The notes: generated from the letters alone by a model not told the origin. A DNA stretch of 64,000 bases from Agromyces albus (GCF_030815405.1 NZ_JAUSWX010000001.1:3038001-3102000), one strand, 5' to 3'. Counted from the stretch's first letter, positions 26,274 to 35,778 are shown. Numbers and translations: made by a program.

Positions 26274-26726
26274 TCAGCGGATGCCGCGCGCGAACAGCAG
26301 CAGCGGCGTGCGCTCGGCATAGTCGCGATACGCGTCGCCGAACGCGTCGATGAGGCGCCGCTGCTCGACGTGCGCCTTCACGACGAGCACCGCGGCGAGC
26401 AGCACCCACACCACGATGAGCTCGATGCGCCCACGCCACAACACCCACGCGGCCGTCGCGATGAGGAGCCCGAGGTACATCGGATTGCGCGTGAATCGGA
26501 ACACGCCATGGGTGCGCAGCGGCGCACCGGGATGCGGCGCGACCCACGGCACGAGGTCGCGGCCGAGCACCGTGGCGCTGGCGATCACGAGGGCGGCTCC
26601 GACGAGCCCGAGCACGACCGCGAGCACGGTGATCCACGTCTCGCTCCAGAGCGGATCGCCCGGCAAGAGCAACAGCGCGAGGAGCAGGAACTGCGCCACC
26701 ACGAGCCAGTTCGCGCGATCCGTCAT
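26274..26726 (-). CDS. Isoprenylcysteine methyltransferase-like integral membrane protein
   Basis: 150 residues with four to five membrane segments. The motif GVFRFTRNPMYLGLL and the C-terminal EQRRLIDAFGDAYRDYAERTP are the SAM-binding signature of the ICMT/PEMT (phospholipid methyltransferase) superfamily. It probably methylates a lipid or small hydrophobic compound at the membrane. ATG 26726 is chosen for its GAGGAGG; the open frame starts seven residues earlier. It follows a small membrane protein gene on the same strand. Confidence 0.85.
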   Translation of the reverse strand: MTDRANWLVVAQFLLLALLLLPGDPLWSETWITVLAVVLGLVGAALVIASATVLGRDLVPWVAPHPGAPLRTHGVFRFTRNPMYLGLLIATAAWVLWRGRIELIVVWVLLAAVLVVKAHVEQRRLIDAFGDAYRDYAERTPLLLFARGIR

Positions 26727-26792
26727 CGTCGCCTCCTCGTGACCCATCTTCCTCCCGGCAGGGCGCCAGTCACGCGCGGAAGAGGCCGAGTT

Positions 26793-27002
26793 TCAGGAGC
26801 GCCCCGGCTCCGCCTCAGCCTCGCTGACCTGCGCAAGACGCAGCGGCACTGCGGACACGATCGACACGCCCGTCGTGCTCGACACCGTGTGGGCACGCAA
26901 CGCATGCAGCACCCCGTACCGGATCACGAGGTACTGCAATCCGAAGAAGACGGCCGCAATGATGATCCCGATGAACACGACCATGAAGTTCCAAGTTGCC
27001 AT
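26793..27002 (-). CDS. Small single-span membrane protein, unknown
   Basis: 69 residues: N-terminal helix FMVVFIGIIIAAVFFGLQYLVI, then a polar C-terminus ending SEAEAEPGRS. I do not recognise it. Start ATG 27002; an alternative TTG at 27041 would nearly abut the ogt stop. Likely co-transcribed with ogt, 39 bp upstream. Confidence 0.55.
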   Translation of the reverse strand: MATWNFMVVFIGIIIAAVFFGLQYLVIRYGVLHALRAHTVSSTTGVSIVSAVPLRLAQVSEAEAEPGRS

Positions 27003-27041
27003 GCTGCCGAGCGTATCGGCCCGGTTCGGGATGGACGCCAA

Positions 27042-27554
27042 CTAGAACAACCGCCGCTGCGCCACGACCTCCGCACCCTCGAGCTCGAGGAGCAATTGCT
27101 TGCGCTCGAGGCCGCCCGCGTACCCCGTGAGCGAGCCGCTCGCGCCCACGACGCGGTGGCACGGCACGAGGATGCTCAGCGGGTTGTGGCCCACCGCATA
27201 CCCGACCCGCCGCGCCAGATTGCGATCGCCGAGCCGCATGGCCAACTCGCCGTAGGTGGTCGTCGCGCCGAACGGGATCTCGCGGAGCATCCTCCACACC
27301 GCCTCCTCGAACGCGTCACCGGCGGCGGCGGTCGGCAGGTCGAAGGCGGTGCGGCGGCCGTCGAGGTACTCGGCAAGCTGCTCGCCCAGTTCCCTGAAGA
27401 GGTCATCGGATGCCGCGTCGACCTCGGCCCCGATCGAATCAGCGCTCGGCGGGTGCCAGTGCCCCGGAAAGTAGATCCCCGTCAGCCCGTCAGCGTCGGC
27501 GACCACGAGCAGGTCACCGAGCGAGGTCGGGAGCGTGGCGTGCCGGCGGGACAT
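27042..27554 (-). CDS. ogt: Methylated-DNA--protein-cysteine S-methyltransferase
   Basis: 170 residues. Suicide repair enzyme that moves the methyl group from O6-methylguanine to its own cysteine, here in the invariant PCHRV motif (ILVPCHRVVG). The helix-turn-helix with the arginine finger is FGATTTYGELAMRLGDRNLARRVGYAVGHN. ATG 27554 has GGAGG six bases upstream, so the frame to 27584 is not used. Length equals the family norm. No Ada domain is fused. Confidence 0.94.
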   Translation of the reverse strand: MSRRHATLPTSLGDLLVVADADGLTGIYFPGHWHPPSADSIGAEVDAASDDLFRELGEQLAEYLDGRRTAFDLPTAAAGDAFEEAVWRMLREIPFGATTTYGELAMRLGDRNLARRVGYAVGHNPLSILVPCHRVVGASGSLTGYAGGLERKQLLLELEGAEVVAQRRLF

Positions 27555-27644
27555 GCCTCCATCCTCGCCCCGTCGGGCCGCCATGGAAGCTCCAGGAGCA
27601 GCGGAATTCGGACTTCATGGGCGCCACGGCCGACGCGGGGTATA

Positions 27645-27686
27645 GCGGCCGCGGCCAGCAAGTGGGCGGCCGCGGCCGGCGAGTGG
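27645..27686. repeat. Tandem 21 bp repeat, two copies
   Basis: GCGGCCGCGGCCAGCAAGTG plus a final G (27645-27665) is followed at once by a copy with two changes (27666-27686). Intergenic, downstream of the PG-binding protein gene. No function seen. Confidence 0.7.
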
Positions 27687-27693
27687 ACAGCCA

Positions 27694-27731
27694 CGGGACG
27701 GCGGTGTCTCACGATTGGCGCCGCCGTCCCG
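27694..27731. terminator. Perfect 11 bp stem-loop after the secreted PG-binding protein gene
   Basis: Arms CGGGACGGCGG (27694-27704) and CCGCCGTCCCG (27721-27731), 16-base loop, eight bases after the stop of the gene ending at 27739. No U-tract. Confidence 0.6.
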
Positions 27732-27738
27732 GCTGATG

Positions 27739-28173
27739 CTAGATGTCGCAGCCGGCCGCGCGCGCAGCAGCGTACGGGAAGCCGGCGACCGGGCCCGGTC
27801 CCTGTTGCGGGGAGCAGATGATGTTCCAGGTCTTCGGGCCGACGTACCCGTCGTCCTTGAGGCCCCAGTAGCGCTGCGAGGCGAGGACGGCCTTCAGGGT
27901 GGCGGAGCCGAAGCTGTTGTCGACTGCGAGTGTCGGGTACGGCCCCGCGGGGTTGTGATACGTGCTCGAGAGCCCGATCCTCTGGAAGTTGAGGAGCTTC
28001 TGGATGTATCCGATGCACGTGGAGTAGCCGCCATAGCCGTAGACATTGTCGACACAGCGGGTGCTCGCCTCGGCGGGTGCTGCGGTGCCGGCGCTGCTGA
28101 CGGCGCCAGTCGCAACGAGCGACACTGCGGCGAGTGCGAGGGCGAACTTATGGCGGCGGGTGCGAAGAGTCAT
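27739..28173 (-). CDS. Secreted peptidoglycan-binding-like protein
   Basis: 144 residues. Signal peptide RRHKFALALAAVSLVATGAVSSAG, cleavage near APAEA/STR. The mature protein resembles a PG_binding_1 repeat: CIGYIQKLLNFQ, TLAVDNSFGSATLKAVLASQRYWGL and DGYVGPKTWNIIC. Four cysteines suggest two disulfides. No catalytic domain, so it likely binds the cell wall. ATG 28173 with GAAAGGA upstream; the frame further upstream to 28323 is not used. Confidence 0.82.
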   Translation of the reverse strand: MTLRTRRHKFALALAAVSLVATGAVSSAGTAAPAEASTRCVDNVYGYGGYSTCIGYIQKLLNFQRIGLSSTYHNPAGPYPTLAVDNSFGSATLKAVLASQRYWGLKDDGYVGPKTWNIICSPQQGPGPVAGFPYAAARAAGCDI

Positions 28174-28306
28174 ACGAAATGTGGTCCTTTCGTCGATGCC
28201 GGCGGTTGCCGACCGCGCCAGAATATGCGCGGTGCACACGGGCAGCGATGGGCATGGGTACCCGGCAACGAACCCGCACTCGCATCCGCCGAGTACGATC
28301 GCCGTC

Positions 28307-28594
28307 ATGCGCATCCGCTTCACCGCCGAGATCTACGAGTGGTCGGCCCGCAGGAACTGGTTCTTCGTCGACGTGCCGCCCGAGCCCAGCGCCGACATCG
28401 CCGATCGGCCACGGATGCCACGTGGCTTCGACTCCGTTCGCGTGACCGCGACGGTCGGCGGCACGACGTGGAACACCTCGATCTTCCCTTCGGCCGACAC
28501 CTATGCACTGCCGCTCAAGAAGGCGGTGCTGAAGGCGGAGGGCATCGGCCAGGGGGACGAGATCGCGGTCGAGCTCGACGTGCACGACGGGTGA
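28307..28594 (+). CDS. DUF1905 domain protein
   Basis: 95 residues, entirely a DUF1905 beta-barrel: FTAEIYEWSARRNWFFVDVP, GFDSVRVTATVGGTTWNTSIFP, YALPLKKAVLKAEGI and GDEIAVELDVHDG. Members occur as single proteins or fused to YdeI-type domains; function is not established. It starts at ATG 28307, probably with a short or absent leader, and is convergent with the NmrA-like gene. Confidence 0.85.
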   Translation: MRIRFTAEIYEWSARRNWFFVDVPPEPSADIADRPRMPRGFDSVRVTATVGGTTWNTSIFPSADTYALPLKKAVLKAEGIGQGDEIAVELDVHDG

Positions 28595-28618
28595 CCCCGC
28601 CGAGCCGACCCCGCCCTG

Positions 28619-29242
28619 TCAGGCGGCGACGGTGATAGTCGCGCCGACCGTCTCGCGGTCCTCGAGCACGTCGAGCACGGCGCGCGCGAGGTCGGCACGG
28701 CGGATCGAGACACCGAACGGAACACCCGCACCGTTCGCGCGCCGATAGCGTCCGCGGGCCGCGCCGTCCTTCAGTTGCGGCGGCCGCACGATGGTCCAGT
28801 CCAGCCGGCTCGAGCGCACCACCGGCTCGGTCGCAACGAAGTCGGAGAACGGCTCGCGCAGGATGCGCTGCACGATCGGCTTCGCCACGAACTTCAGGAA
28901 CGGGTCATCGCCCTGTGTGAACGGCCCACTCGCGCTCACGACCACGAGCCGGCGCACGCCGGCGATCCGCATCGCCTCGATGAGTGCCGGCATGCTTTCT
29001 CGCATCACCAAGTGATCGGCGCTCGTCCCCGACGGACCAATCGCGAACACCGCGGCGTCACAGCCGGCGAGCGCGGCCGCAAGTGCCGCGGCATCCCGAC
29101 CCTCGGCGATCCGCTCGGTCGTGCCATTGGGTGCGGACGCGGCACGCCGCACGACCGCGATCACCTCGTGTGCGCGGGCTCGCGCCTCCTCCGCAACCAA
29201 ACCGCCCGTTCGCCCCGACGCTCCCAGCACCGCAACTCGCAT
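28619..29242 (-). CDS. NAD(P)-binding NmrA/atypical SDR-family protein
   Basis: 207 residues. Rossmann motif VLGASGRTGGLV at residues 5-16, then AVFAIGPSG, VVVSASGPF and the late WTIVRPPQL typical of atypical short-chain dehydrogenases of the NmrA/HSCARG type. Such proteins sense or reduce with NADPH. It is transcribed divergently from a TetR gene with inverted repeats between them, so it is the likely target of that repressor. Confidence 0.88.
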   Translation of the reverse strand: MRVAVLGASGRTGGLVAEEARARAHEVIAVVRRAASAPNGTTERIAEGRDAAALAAALAGCDAAVFAIGPSGTSADHLVMRESMPALIEAMRIAGVRRLVVVSASGPFTQGDDPFLKFVAKPIVQRILREPFSDFVATEPVVRSSRLDWTIVRPPQLKDGAARGRYRRANGAGVPFGVSIRRADLARAVLDVLEDRETVGATITVAA

Positions 29243-29283
29243 AGTGTCTCCTTCTCCTCGTGGGGTAAGTATGCATTGGAGTT

Positions 29284-29330
29284 AGTAAGCACTTACTCAC
29301 CCATCGATGATACGGTGAGCGAACACTCAC
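29284..29330. promoter_or_regulatory. TetR-type operators in the divergent promoter
   Basis: Two inverted repeats: AGTAAGCACTTACT (29284-29297) and GTGAGCGAACACTCAC (29315-29330). The shared half-site GTRAG/CTYAC suggests the same protein binds both, repressing both the NmrA-like gene and tetR. Confidence 0.6.
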
Positions 29331-29350
29331 CTGTCAAGTGGAAGGACCGC

Positions 29351-29938
29351 ATGACTCCCGTCTCGTCGACCCGCGACCGCATCCTCGACGCGGCAGCCAC
29401 GGTGCTCGTCGAGCGCGGCCTCGTCGGCGCGACGACCCGCGAACTGGCCCGCGCCGCGGGCTGCTCCGAAGCGCTGCTCTACAAGCACTTCGCTGACAAG
29501 CAGGAGCTCTTCCTCGCCGTGCTCACCGAGCGGATGCCCGGCATCGAGCTGCCCGCCGCATCCGATCGCACCGACCTGCCGTCGTCGCTCGCCACGATCG
29601 TGACCGCGCTGCTCGCGTTCTTCACGCGCACGTTCCCCATGGCCGCGTCGATCTTCGGCGCGCCCGAACTGCTCGCCGAGCACCGCGACGGCGTCCGTGC
29701 CCGTGGCTACGGGCCCGAGAACACCGTGCCGTTGGTCGCCGGACTCCTCGCCGAGGAGCAAGCGGCCGGCCGCATCCGCCCTGACGCCGACCTCGAGGCC
29801 GCCGCGCGACTACTCGTCGGTCTTGCGTTTCACCGGGCGTTCCTCGCCGCCTACGAGGGGCGGGGCGAGGTGACGGATGCCGCGGAGTTCGCCCGCCGCG
29901 GGGTCGACCTGCTCGTGCCGGTGCTGGGCGCACGCTGA
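29351..29938 (+). CDS. TetR/AcrR-family transcriptional regulator
   Basis: 195 residues. HTH at about residues 8-53: RDRILDAAATVLVERGLVGATTRELA and AAGCSEALLYKHFADKQELF. The C-terminal ligand domain is helical with no recognised subfamily. ATG 29351 with AAGGA nine bases upstream. Divergent to the NmrA-like oxidoreductase; probable autorepressor acting at 29284-29330. The ligand may be an electrophile or quinone given the partner, but that is only inference. Confidence 0.92.
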   Translation: MTPVSSTRDRILDAAATVLVERGLVGATTRELARAAGCSEALLYKHFADKQELFLAVLTERMPGIELPAASDRTDLPSSLATIVTALLAFFTRTFPMAASIFGAPELLAEHRDGVRARGYGPENTVPLVAGLLAEEQAAGRIRPDADLEAAARLLVGLAFHRAFLAAYEGRGEVTDAAEFARRGVDLLVPVLGAR

Positions 29939-30107
29939 CCCGGCGGAGTGGCCCGCCCGCCCGAGCCGCCTGTCGCCCGCTCGCCGGAAGCGGCGCGGGG
30001 GTGGCGGCGACGAGCACGGCGGCGAGCTCGACGTGCACGACGGCTGAGACGTGCCGCCGGCAAGCTGAGCCCGGGTGCCCGCAAGCACGCCGACGGCGCC
30101 GACCCGC

Positions 30108-30818
30108 CTACCCTCGCCGGCCGGCGACCAGCTCCGCCCGATTCGCCTCGTACTTGCGCCTGCCGACGAGCCGCCAGATGAGTCGCACCGGCGGCGGCAA
30201 GTGCTCACGCTGCCACTCGTCGCCGCCGTCGGGTTGCGCGGCCAGGATGGCCCCGAGCTGCTGGAACATGTGGCCTTTCGGCGTCGCCTTGCGTCCGTGC
30301 TCGCTGAGGGCGTCGACCTCCTTCTGGGTGATGACCGTCTCCATGACCGGAACGATGTGCTGCTCCTCGTCGGGCAGGTGCACGGCGAGCGCGGCATTGA
30401 TGCCGTCGAGGGCAGTGAGCACGTCCGCGGCATCCGACGACCGACCGCTCGCCCGCCACGCGGGCAGCGCTGCATCGAGCTCGCCGAGGTGCACGAGCAT
30501 CACGGCGTGCTGATCCTTCATGCGCGCGACGTGCACGGCGCACGACGGCGCCCGGCTCTCGAGCGCGCCCCACAGCCCGGAGTCTTCGCCCTCGTGGTGG
30601 GCGTGCAGGCCGACCGAGAGCATGTCGAGGTGGTCGCCGACGACGTCGGCGTGCGCCGAGTCACCCTCGGTGACCCCGTTGACGAGCGTGGGCCCCTCGC
30701 TGAACCCGGCCCGGAACATCCGGTGGATCTCGGCCATGCCGCTCGCGTCGCAGGTCTTCGTCGCGCCGGCCGCCCGGCCGGGCTGGTCGCCGCTGGGGGG
30801 AAGCGCGGTTGCGGGCAT
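30108..30818 (-). CDS. Hemerythrin-like HHE domain protein
   Basis: 236 residues. The four-helix bundle carries the iron-ligand pattern: HLDMLSVGLHAHHEGEDSGLW, HVARMKDQHAVMLVHLGEL and AALAVHLPDEEQHIVPVMETV. It would bind a di-iron centre, O2 or NO. The C-terminal part is helical (VRLIWRLVGRRKY). ATG 30818 is chosen because CGGAG stands six bases before it; in-frame starts at 30833 and 30887 exist. A promoter-like sequence is at 30859-30887. Confidence 0.88.
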   Translation of the reverse strand: MPATALPPSGDQPGRAAGATKTCDASGMAEIHRMFRAGFSEGPTLVNGVTEGDSAHADVVGDHLDMLSVGLHAHHEGEDSGLWGALESRAPSCAVHVARMKDQHAVMLVHLGELDAALPAWRASGRSSDAADVLTALDGINAALAVHLPDEEQHIVPVMETVITQKEVDALSEHGRKATPKGHMFQQLGAILAAQPDGGDEWQREHLPPPVRLIWRLVGRRKYEANRAELVAGRRG

Positions 30819-30858
30819 GTCGGCTCCGATCATCGGTGATGGGACGCGGTCGTTCGCG

Positions 30859-30887
30859 ACGTTACGGGCTCGCGGATGCCGCGGCAA
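30859..30887 (-). promoter_or_regulatory. Candidate promoter of the hemerythrin gene
   Basis: TTGCCG (30882-30887), 17 bases, TAACGT (30859-30864). The -10, its flanks and part of the spacer match the promoter at 3790-3818. Confidence 0.45.
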
Positions 30888-30978
30888 GAGCCCGGCGACG
30901 ACAGGCGCACGCGTTCACCGGCCAGCCCGGACCGGACCTGTTCGGGGCACCAGCCTCAGACATCGCCGAACAGGTTCC

Positions 30979-31755
30979 CTAGGTTCCCAATCGGGCGCGC
31001 CGGATCGGGAGGAGGGTCTCGGGTGGCTCGGCACCCTCGAGGAAATCTTCGATGATCGCGGCCACGAGTTGCGGACGCTCGATGACGACGGTATGTGAGG
31101 CGCCGGGCAGGACGCAGAGTCGACCGGCCGGCAGCGCCTCATAGAGCGCGACCGTGTGGTCAAGACGCACGAGGTCGTCATCGCCGACGAGCACCAGGGT
31201 CGGATGCTCGAGTCGCATGAGATCGTCGGTCGTCAGCGTCGGCTCGGTGGTGATCATCGCCATGAACTTCTCCGCGACGACGGGGAAGTGGTCGGCACCG
31301 TCGGGTGAGCGCTCCGCGTAGCTTTCGAGCAGTCCCACGGGCGGTGCATCGTCGCCCAGATCCAGCTCGTGAATGCCCTCGAAATGGAAGTTGGTGCCGA
31401 TGAGCACGAGCCGGTCGACGAGGTCGGGCCGGCGAAGCGCGACCAGCATCGCCACGATACCGCCATCGCTCCATCCCACGAGGTGGACCTTCGATTCGCC
31501 GAGGTGCTCGAGCACCTTGATGGCGTGTGTGGCCATGTCGTCGTAGTGGAACGGCTCGTCGGTATCGGCGGTGTAGCCGTGGCCGCGACGGTCGAACCCG
31601 AAGACGCGGAAGTCCTGCTCGAAGCCCGATCCGATCAGGTCGAAGAGGACGTCGCTGTTGCTGAGTCCGCCATGAAGGAGTACGACGGTGTTCTCACCGC
31701 TTCCGCGCGTCTCGGTCCAGGTGTTCAGGCCGTCGATGTCGATGCGTGCCGCCAC
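30979..31755 (-). CDS. Alpha/beta-fold hydrolase
   Basis: 258 residues. Oxyanion strand [15 protein letters not shown], then [11 protein letters not shown], nucleophile elbow GWSDGG (Ser in a Trp-Ser-Asp elbow, as in the BphD/haloperoxidase-like groups) and C-terminal catalytic His in LPGASHTVV. No signal peptide. Substrate is not predictable. Single gene; ATG 31755. Confidence 0.87.
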   Translation of the reverse strand: MAARIDIDGLNTWTETRGSGENTVVLLHGGLSNSDVLFDLIGSGFEQDFRVFGFDRRGHGYTADTDEPFHYDDMATHAIKVLEHLGESKVHLVGWSDGGIVAMLVALRRPDLVDRLVLIGTNFHFEGIHELDLGDDAPPVGLLESYAERSPDGADHFPVVAEKFMAMITTEPTLTTDDLMRLEHPTLVLVGDDDLVRLDHTVALYEALPAGRLCVLPGASHTVVIERPQLVAAIIEDFLEGAEPPETLLPIRRARLGT

Positions 31756-31940
31756 GTCGTCTCCCTCGTTGGGTCGCTGTATCCGGTGGCGGGTGGGACC
31801 AGCCGTGGTCTGCTTGGCGCCACCTCGACGGATGAGGCCGCCTGAAACCCAGTGCTCCCGCTCTTATCTCACGACTTGGCCGGACCTCTCATGAGCTACG
31901 CCCGGCGTGACCGCCACGACGCGCTCCCAGCTCGTGGCGC

Positions 31941-32141
31941 TCAGTCGCGCGGGGTGCGGTGCCCGCCCCCGGTGTCGAGGTCATCGCCTGCCTCCAGGTA
32001 GGGGCCGTCACTCTCGGTGATGTTCGCACCCTCGAAGAACGGATCGACGCCCAGTTCGCGCTTGTGCTCGGCGTGCAGCCGCGCCTGTTCGTTCGCGTCG
32101 TCGGCGAAGTCCCGGTCGTCGCGGTCTGTGGTGTCGCTCAT
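31941..32141 (-). CDS. Small hydrophilic protein, unknown
   Basis: 66 residues, strongly acidic and basic ([20 protein letters not shown]), no hydrophobic segment, probably disordered. ATG 32141 has GAGGAGG seven bases upstream, which supports real translation. A shortened copy of the same gene, including the leader TCCTCGGTCGATGCGTTCAG, lies at 33424-33496. Confidence 0.65.
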   Translation of the reverse strand: MSDTTDRDDRDFADDANEQARLHAEHKRELGVDPFFEGANITESDGPYLEAGDDLDTGGGHRTPRD

Positions 32142-32277
32142 ACTGACCTCCTCGGTCGATGCGTTCAGGCTAGTTCGTCGGATGCCGCGCCGCACAGGGT
32201 TGCAAAACGGATGGTCGGCGAAGTCATGGGCGGAACCATCTGCACCCCGCAACGCCGGCCCGTGAACGGGGCTTTGA

Positions 32278-33075
<798 letters not shown>

Positions 33076-33076
33076 G

Positions 33077-33094
33077 CGGATGCCGCGGCATCCG
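33077..33094. terminator. 18 bp palindrome CGGATGCCGCGGCATCCG
   Basis: Perfect palindrome two bases after the DUF1345 stop codon. The same core ends other genes at 9154-9171 and 37917-37932. Confidence 0.6.
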
Positions 33095-33218
33095 ATTCCG
33101 CACCGCTCGATGTCAACCCCTTCCGCGGCGTCGCGCACCGCGAAAGGCTGACACCCATTCCGACCATCCCGGTGGTCCGAAGTTCCAGCTGACCGTCGAC
33201 TCGATGAAGGAGCATCCG

Positions 33219-33422
33219 ATGACCGACTCGACCGCACCCGACGGAACCACCCAAGACCCCGACGCGCCCGAAGTGGCCGCTGAGACGAAGCCCGACGACG
33301 AGCGAACGGTCGACCCCACGAGGACCGGCGACGATATCCCCGGCTCGACGACGAGTGCTGCCCCACTCACCGATTCCACCGATGGCGGGTTGGACGGCGG
33401 CGACCCGGGCGTCGAGGAGTAG
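33219..33422 (+). CDS. Small acidic disordered protein, unknown
   Basis: 67 residues, rich in Asp, Thr, Pro and Gly (TQDPDAPEVAAETKPDDERT), no hydrophobic part. ATG 33219 has AAGGAG eight bases upstream. The stop abuts the remnant gene on the other strand. Function unknown; composition resembles stress-related hydrophilic proteins of the family, which is only a guess. Confidence 0.55.
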   Translation: MTDSTAPDGTTQDPDAPEVAAETKPDDERTVDPTRTGDDIPGSTTSAAPLTDSTDGGLDGGDPGVEE

Positions 33423-33423
33423 T

Positions 33424-33496
33424 CACCGGCCTCGAGATCGGGGCCGTTGCTCTCGGTGATGTTCGCGCGGTCGTCGCGGCCCCTGGTGTCGCTCAT
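33424..33496 (-). pseudogene. Truncated duplicate of the 66-residue hydrophilic protein gene
   Basis: Begins MSDTRGRDDR and continues ANITESNGPDLEAGD, matching the two ends of the protein at 31941-32141 but lacking the middle 27 residues, then loses the C-terminus. The upstream CCTCGGTCGATGCGTTCAGG is shared with the intact copy. It sits beside HNH copy B. Confidence 0.7.
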
Positions 33497-33567
33497 GCGA
33501 TCCTCCTCGGTCGATGCGTTCAGGGGTCGACGCTCCTGACGACGTGCTCGAGTAGCGCGCGGGCAGT

Positions 33568-34974
33568 TCACGCTGCCGGCGCCTCGGGTCTTCGGTCGCG
33601 TCGGTCGGCGAGCCTGGTCGGGGATTTCGTGACGGGGCGCCAGCGGCCGCCGGGGTCGAGCCACGCGGGCGGGCGGATCTGCGGCACGCCGCGGTGCATC
33701 CGGATGGCCCAGCCCGAGGTATCGATCGTGCGGTGGTGGAACCAGCACAGGAGCACGCCGTTGTCGGGATGAGTTGGCCCGCCATCGATGTCGGGGATGA
33801 CGTGGTGGATCTCGCACCACGCCGCGGGCACGGAGCATCCGGGGATGAGGCATCCGCCGTCACGCAGGGTGATCGCGCGGCGTTGGTGCGAGGTGAAGCA
33901 CCGCTCGGCCGAGCCGAGTGCCATGATCCGCCCGTGGTCGTCGAAGACGACCATCTGGGTGCCGCCGGTGCAGATCATGTGCTTCGCGGCACGGAGGGAG
34001 ATCGGGATTTCGGTGCCATCGGCGTGCGCGACCCCTCGCCCGGCAGCGAGGTCGGATGCCCGGACGCTGACGAGCACCGTCGGAGCAGCCCCGCCGATGG
34101 TCGGATGCTCGCCCGAGCGCGCCGCGGTGTCGATCGCGGCGGCGAGCACGTCGTGGCGTTGCTGGTCGGCGGTGCGGGTCTCGCCGAACTCGGCGATGCG
34201 TGCCCGCTCTTCGTCGGTCATGAACCCGCCGCCCGAGCGCGGTGCAAGGTGCGCGTCGAACAGCCGGGTGAGCTTCGCCGCGACCTCGGGCATGAGCTCG
34301 CCGGTGACCGGGACCAGTCCGTCGCGTGCCCGGCCGAGCCGGAACCCCCTGCGGCGCATCGCCCGCTCGTCGTCGGGCTCGGGGCCGTCTTGGTCGAGGA
34401 ACACCGACCACGCCTGCGCCTGCACCCGCAACTCATCGGCGCTGCACCGCACCGGCACACCCTCGCCCTGCCCGGTCGCCTCGGCGACAAGCGCCCGCTC
34501 CGCCACAGCGAACGCCGCGGGGTCGGCGACCGGGCGGGCGCGATCGAGTTCACGGATGATCGTGCCCGCGGCATCCGTGCCCAACTCGCCCCCGAAAAGC
34601 GCGGCCGCCACCTGAGGGAACTCCGCGTCGAGCGGCTCGCCCGTGAACCCGGTGCGCGCTCGCGTCGCGCCGCCCAGCCCGATGCGGCGGCGCGCCTCGA
34701 CGCCCGACACCTGCGTGACCCGTTCGATCAGCTCGGCGGCCGACCGGCACGAGGTGCGAGTGGACAGCCGCTGGTCGCCGAGCTCGACCCGGGACCGCTC
34801 GGCGACCTCACCCGCGAAGGCCACCCGATGGGCGTCGACCACCCGGCCCAGCGCCTCGAGCGCACTCATCGCCGCGAGCAAATCGTCGTCGCAGCAGCGG
34901 GATGCCGCCTCGAAACCGAGCACCCCCACCAGCGCCGTACGGAGCTGCTCGAACGCATCACGGGGGCTGGTCAT
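33568..34974 (-). CDS. DUF222 / HNH endonuclease protein, copy B
   Basis: 468 residues, the same length as copy A at 24605-26011 and identical over most of the chain, including the nuclease part CLIPGCSVP, CEIHHVIPDIDGG and WFHHRTID. Differences are mostly conservative and spread over the DUF222 domain, so both copies seem to be under selection. ATG 34974 corresponds to the start of copy A; the frame to 35046 is not used. Same strand as copy A. Gene conversion, transposition or segmental duplication could account for the pair. Confidence 0.9.
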   Translation of the reverse strand: MTSPRDAFEQLRTALVGVLGFEAASRCCDDDLLAAMSALEALGRVVDAHRVAFAGEVAERSRVELGDQRLSTRTSCRSAAELIERVTQVSGVEARRRIGLGGATRARTGFTGEPLDAEFPQVAAALFGGELGTDAAGTIIRELDRARPVADPAAFAVAERALVAEATGQGEGVPVRCSADELRVQAQAWSVFLDQDGPEPDDERAMRRRGFRLGRARDGLVPVTGELMPEVAAKLTRLFDAHLAPRSGGGFMTDEERARIAEFGETRTADQQRHDVLAAAIDTAARSGEHPTIGGAAPTVLVSVRASDLAAGRGVAHADGTEIPISLRAAKHMICTGGTQMVVFDDHGRIMALGSAERCFTSHQRRAITLRDGGCLIPGCSVPAAWCEIHHVIPDIDGGPTHPDNGVLLCWFHHRTIDTSGWAIRMHRGVPQIRPPAWLDPGGRWRPVTKSPTRLADRRDRRPEAPAA

Positions 34975-35276
34975 GGATCCATTCTTCCGGCATCCACCGA
35001 CATTCGAACCAACCCGAAATGGCTGATCAGCCTGTGAATAACTCACCCCACGAGAGGACTGTGGAGGACAAGTGAGGGTGGAAGCGAACGGCCGCTACAC
35101 AGCGAAGATGCCGCTGAATCAGGCGCAGCAGCGTGCCACATCTCCAGCAGCTGCGACGTGCCAGCCTGACGGCTGGGAGCCTTCTGAGCAGCCTCCGACC
35201 AGTTGCACTGCTGGGGCTTCATCCCCTGGGAACGCATCGCCGGAGCCGACTCTTTGTGCGTAACCAGCGGTTGTAG
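34975..35276 (-). repeat. Leader shared with HNH copy A (34975-35073), then empty spacer
   Basis: The first 99 bases mirror the leader of copy A, with CTGATCAGCCTGTG and GAGGACAAGT at the same distances. From 35074 to 35276 I see no supported gene; the short open frames there have no RBS or family resemblance. Confidence 0.65.
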
Positions 35277-35765
35277 CTAGGCCTGGTCGAACAGGCCGTC
35301 TTCATACGCCTGCAGCGTTCGGACGACGAGAGCGCGGTCCTCCGGTGTCAGCGGTGCGAGCGCGTGACGCCACGCGGTTGCACTGTCACCGAGCCATGCA
35401 TCGATGGCCGGGCGTGTTGCCGGAGCAATGGCGATGAGCTTGCGGCGGCGATCGCCGGGGTCTTCGGTCCGATCGAGGAGACGCTGATCGGCGAGGGCGC
35501 CGACCATCAGGCTCACCGTCGTCGGGGCCAGATTGAGTGCCGCAGCGAGCTCGTTGACGGTGAGCGGCCCGTCGAGGAGCATCGCGAAGAGGGCGAGATG
35601 CCGTGGCGTCAGGTCGTAGTCGGCGAGCTGGCTCGGCAGGGTGCGACGTTTCGCGCGCCCCACGATCCGGGGCATGAGCACCAAGAGGGAGCGCACGTCG
35701 GCGTCGATCGAATCGGCACGAGCAGGTTTCACGATGACCTCGGGTGGCTTGACAGTGCGAACCAT
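35277..35765 (-). CDS. MarR-family transcriptional regulator
   Basis: 162 residues. Winged helix: YDLTPRHLALFAMLLDGPLTVNELAAALNLAPTTVSLMV and the wing DRTEDPGDRRRKLIAI, the Asp-Arg-Arg-Arg signature of MarR. It is divergent from an F420-type reductase and DoxX gene pair with an inverted repeat between, which is its likely operator. Start ATG 35765; a TTG at 35786 would extend into the operator. Confidence 0.92.
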   Translation of the reverse strand: MVRTVKPPEVIVKPARADSIDADVRSLLVLMPRIVGRAKRRTLPSQLADYDLTPRHLALFAMLLDGPLTVNELAAALNLAPTTVSLMVGALADQRLLDRTEDPGDRRRKLIAIAPATRPAIDAWLGDSATAWRHALAPLTPEDRALVVRTLQAYEDGLFDQA

Positions 35766-35778
35766 CACACTTATCTTT

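Noticed and set aside
9088..28000. CRISPR array among the short tandem repeats
   Set aside because: All repeats have two or three copies without unique spacers of constant length, and no cas genes are present.
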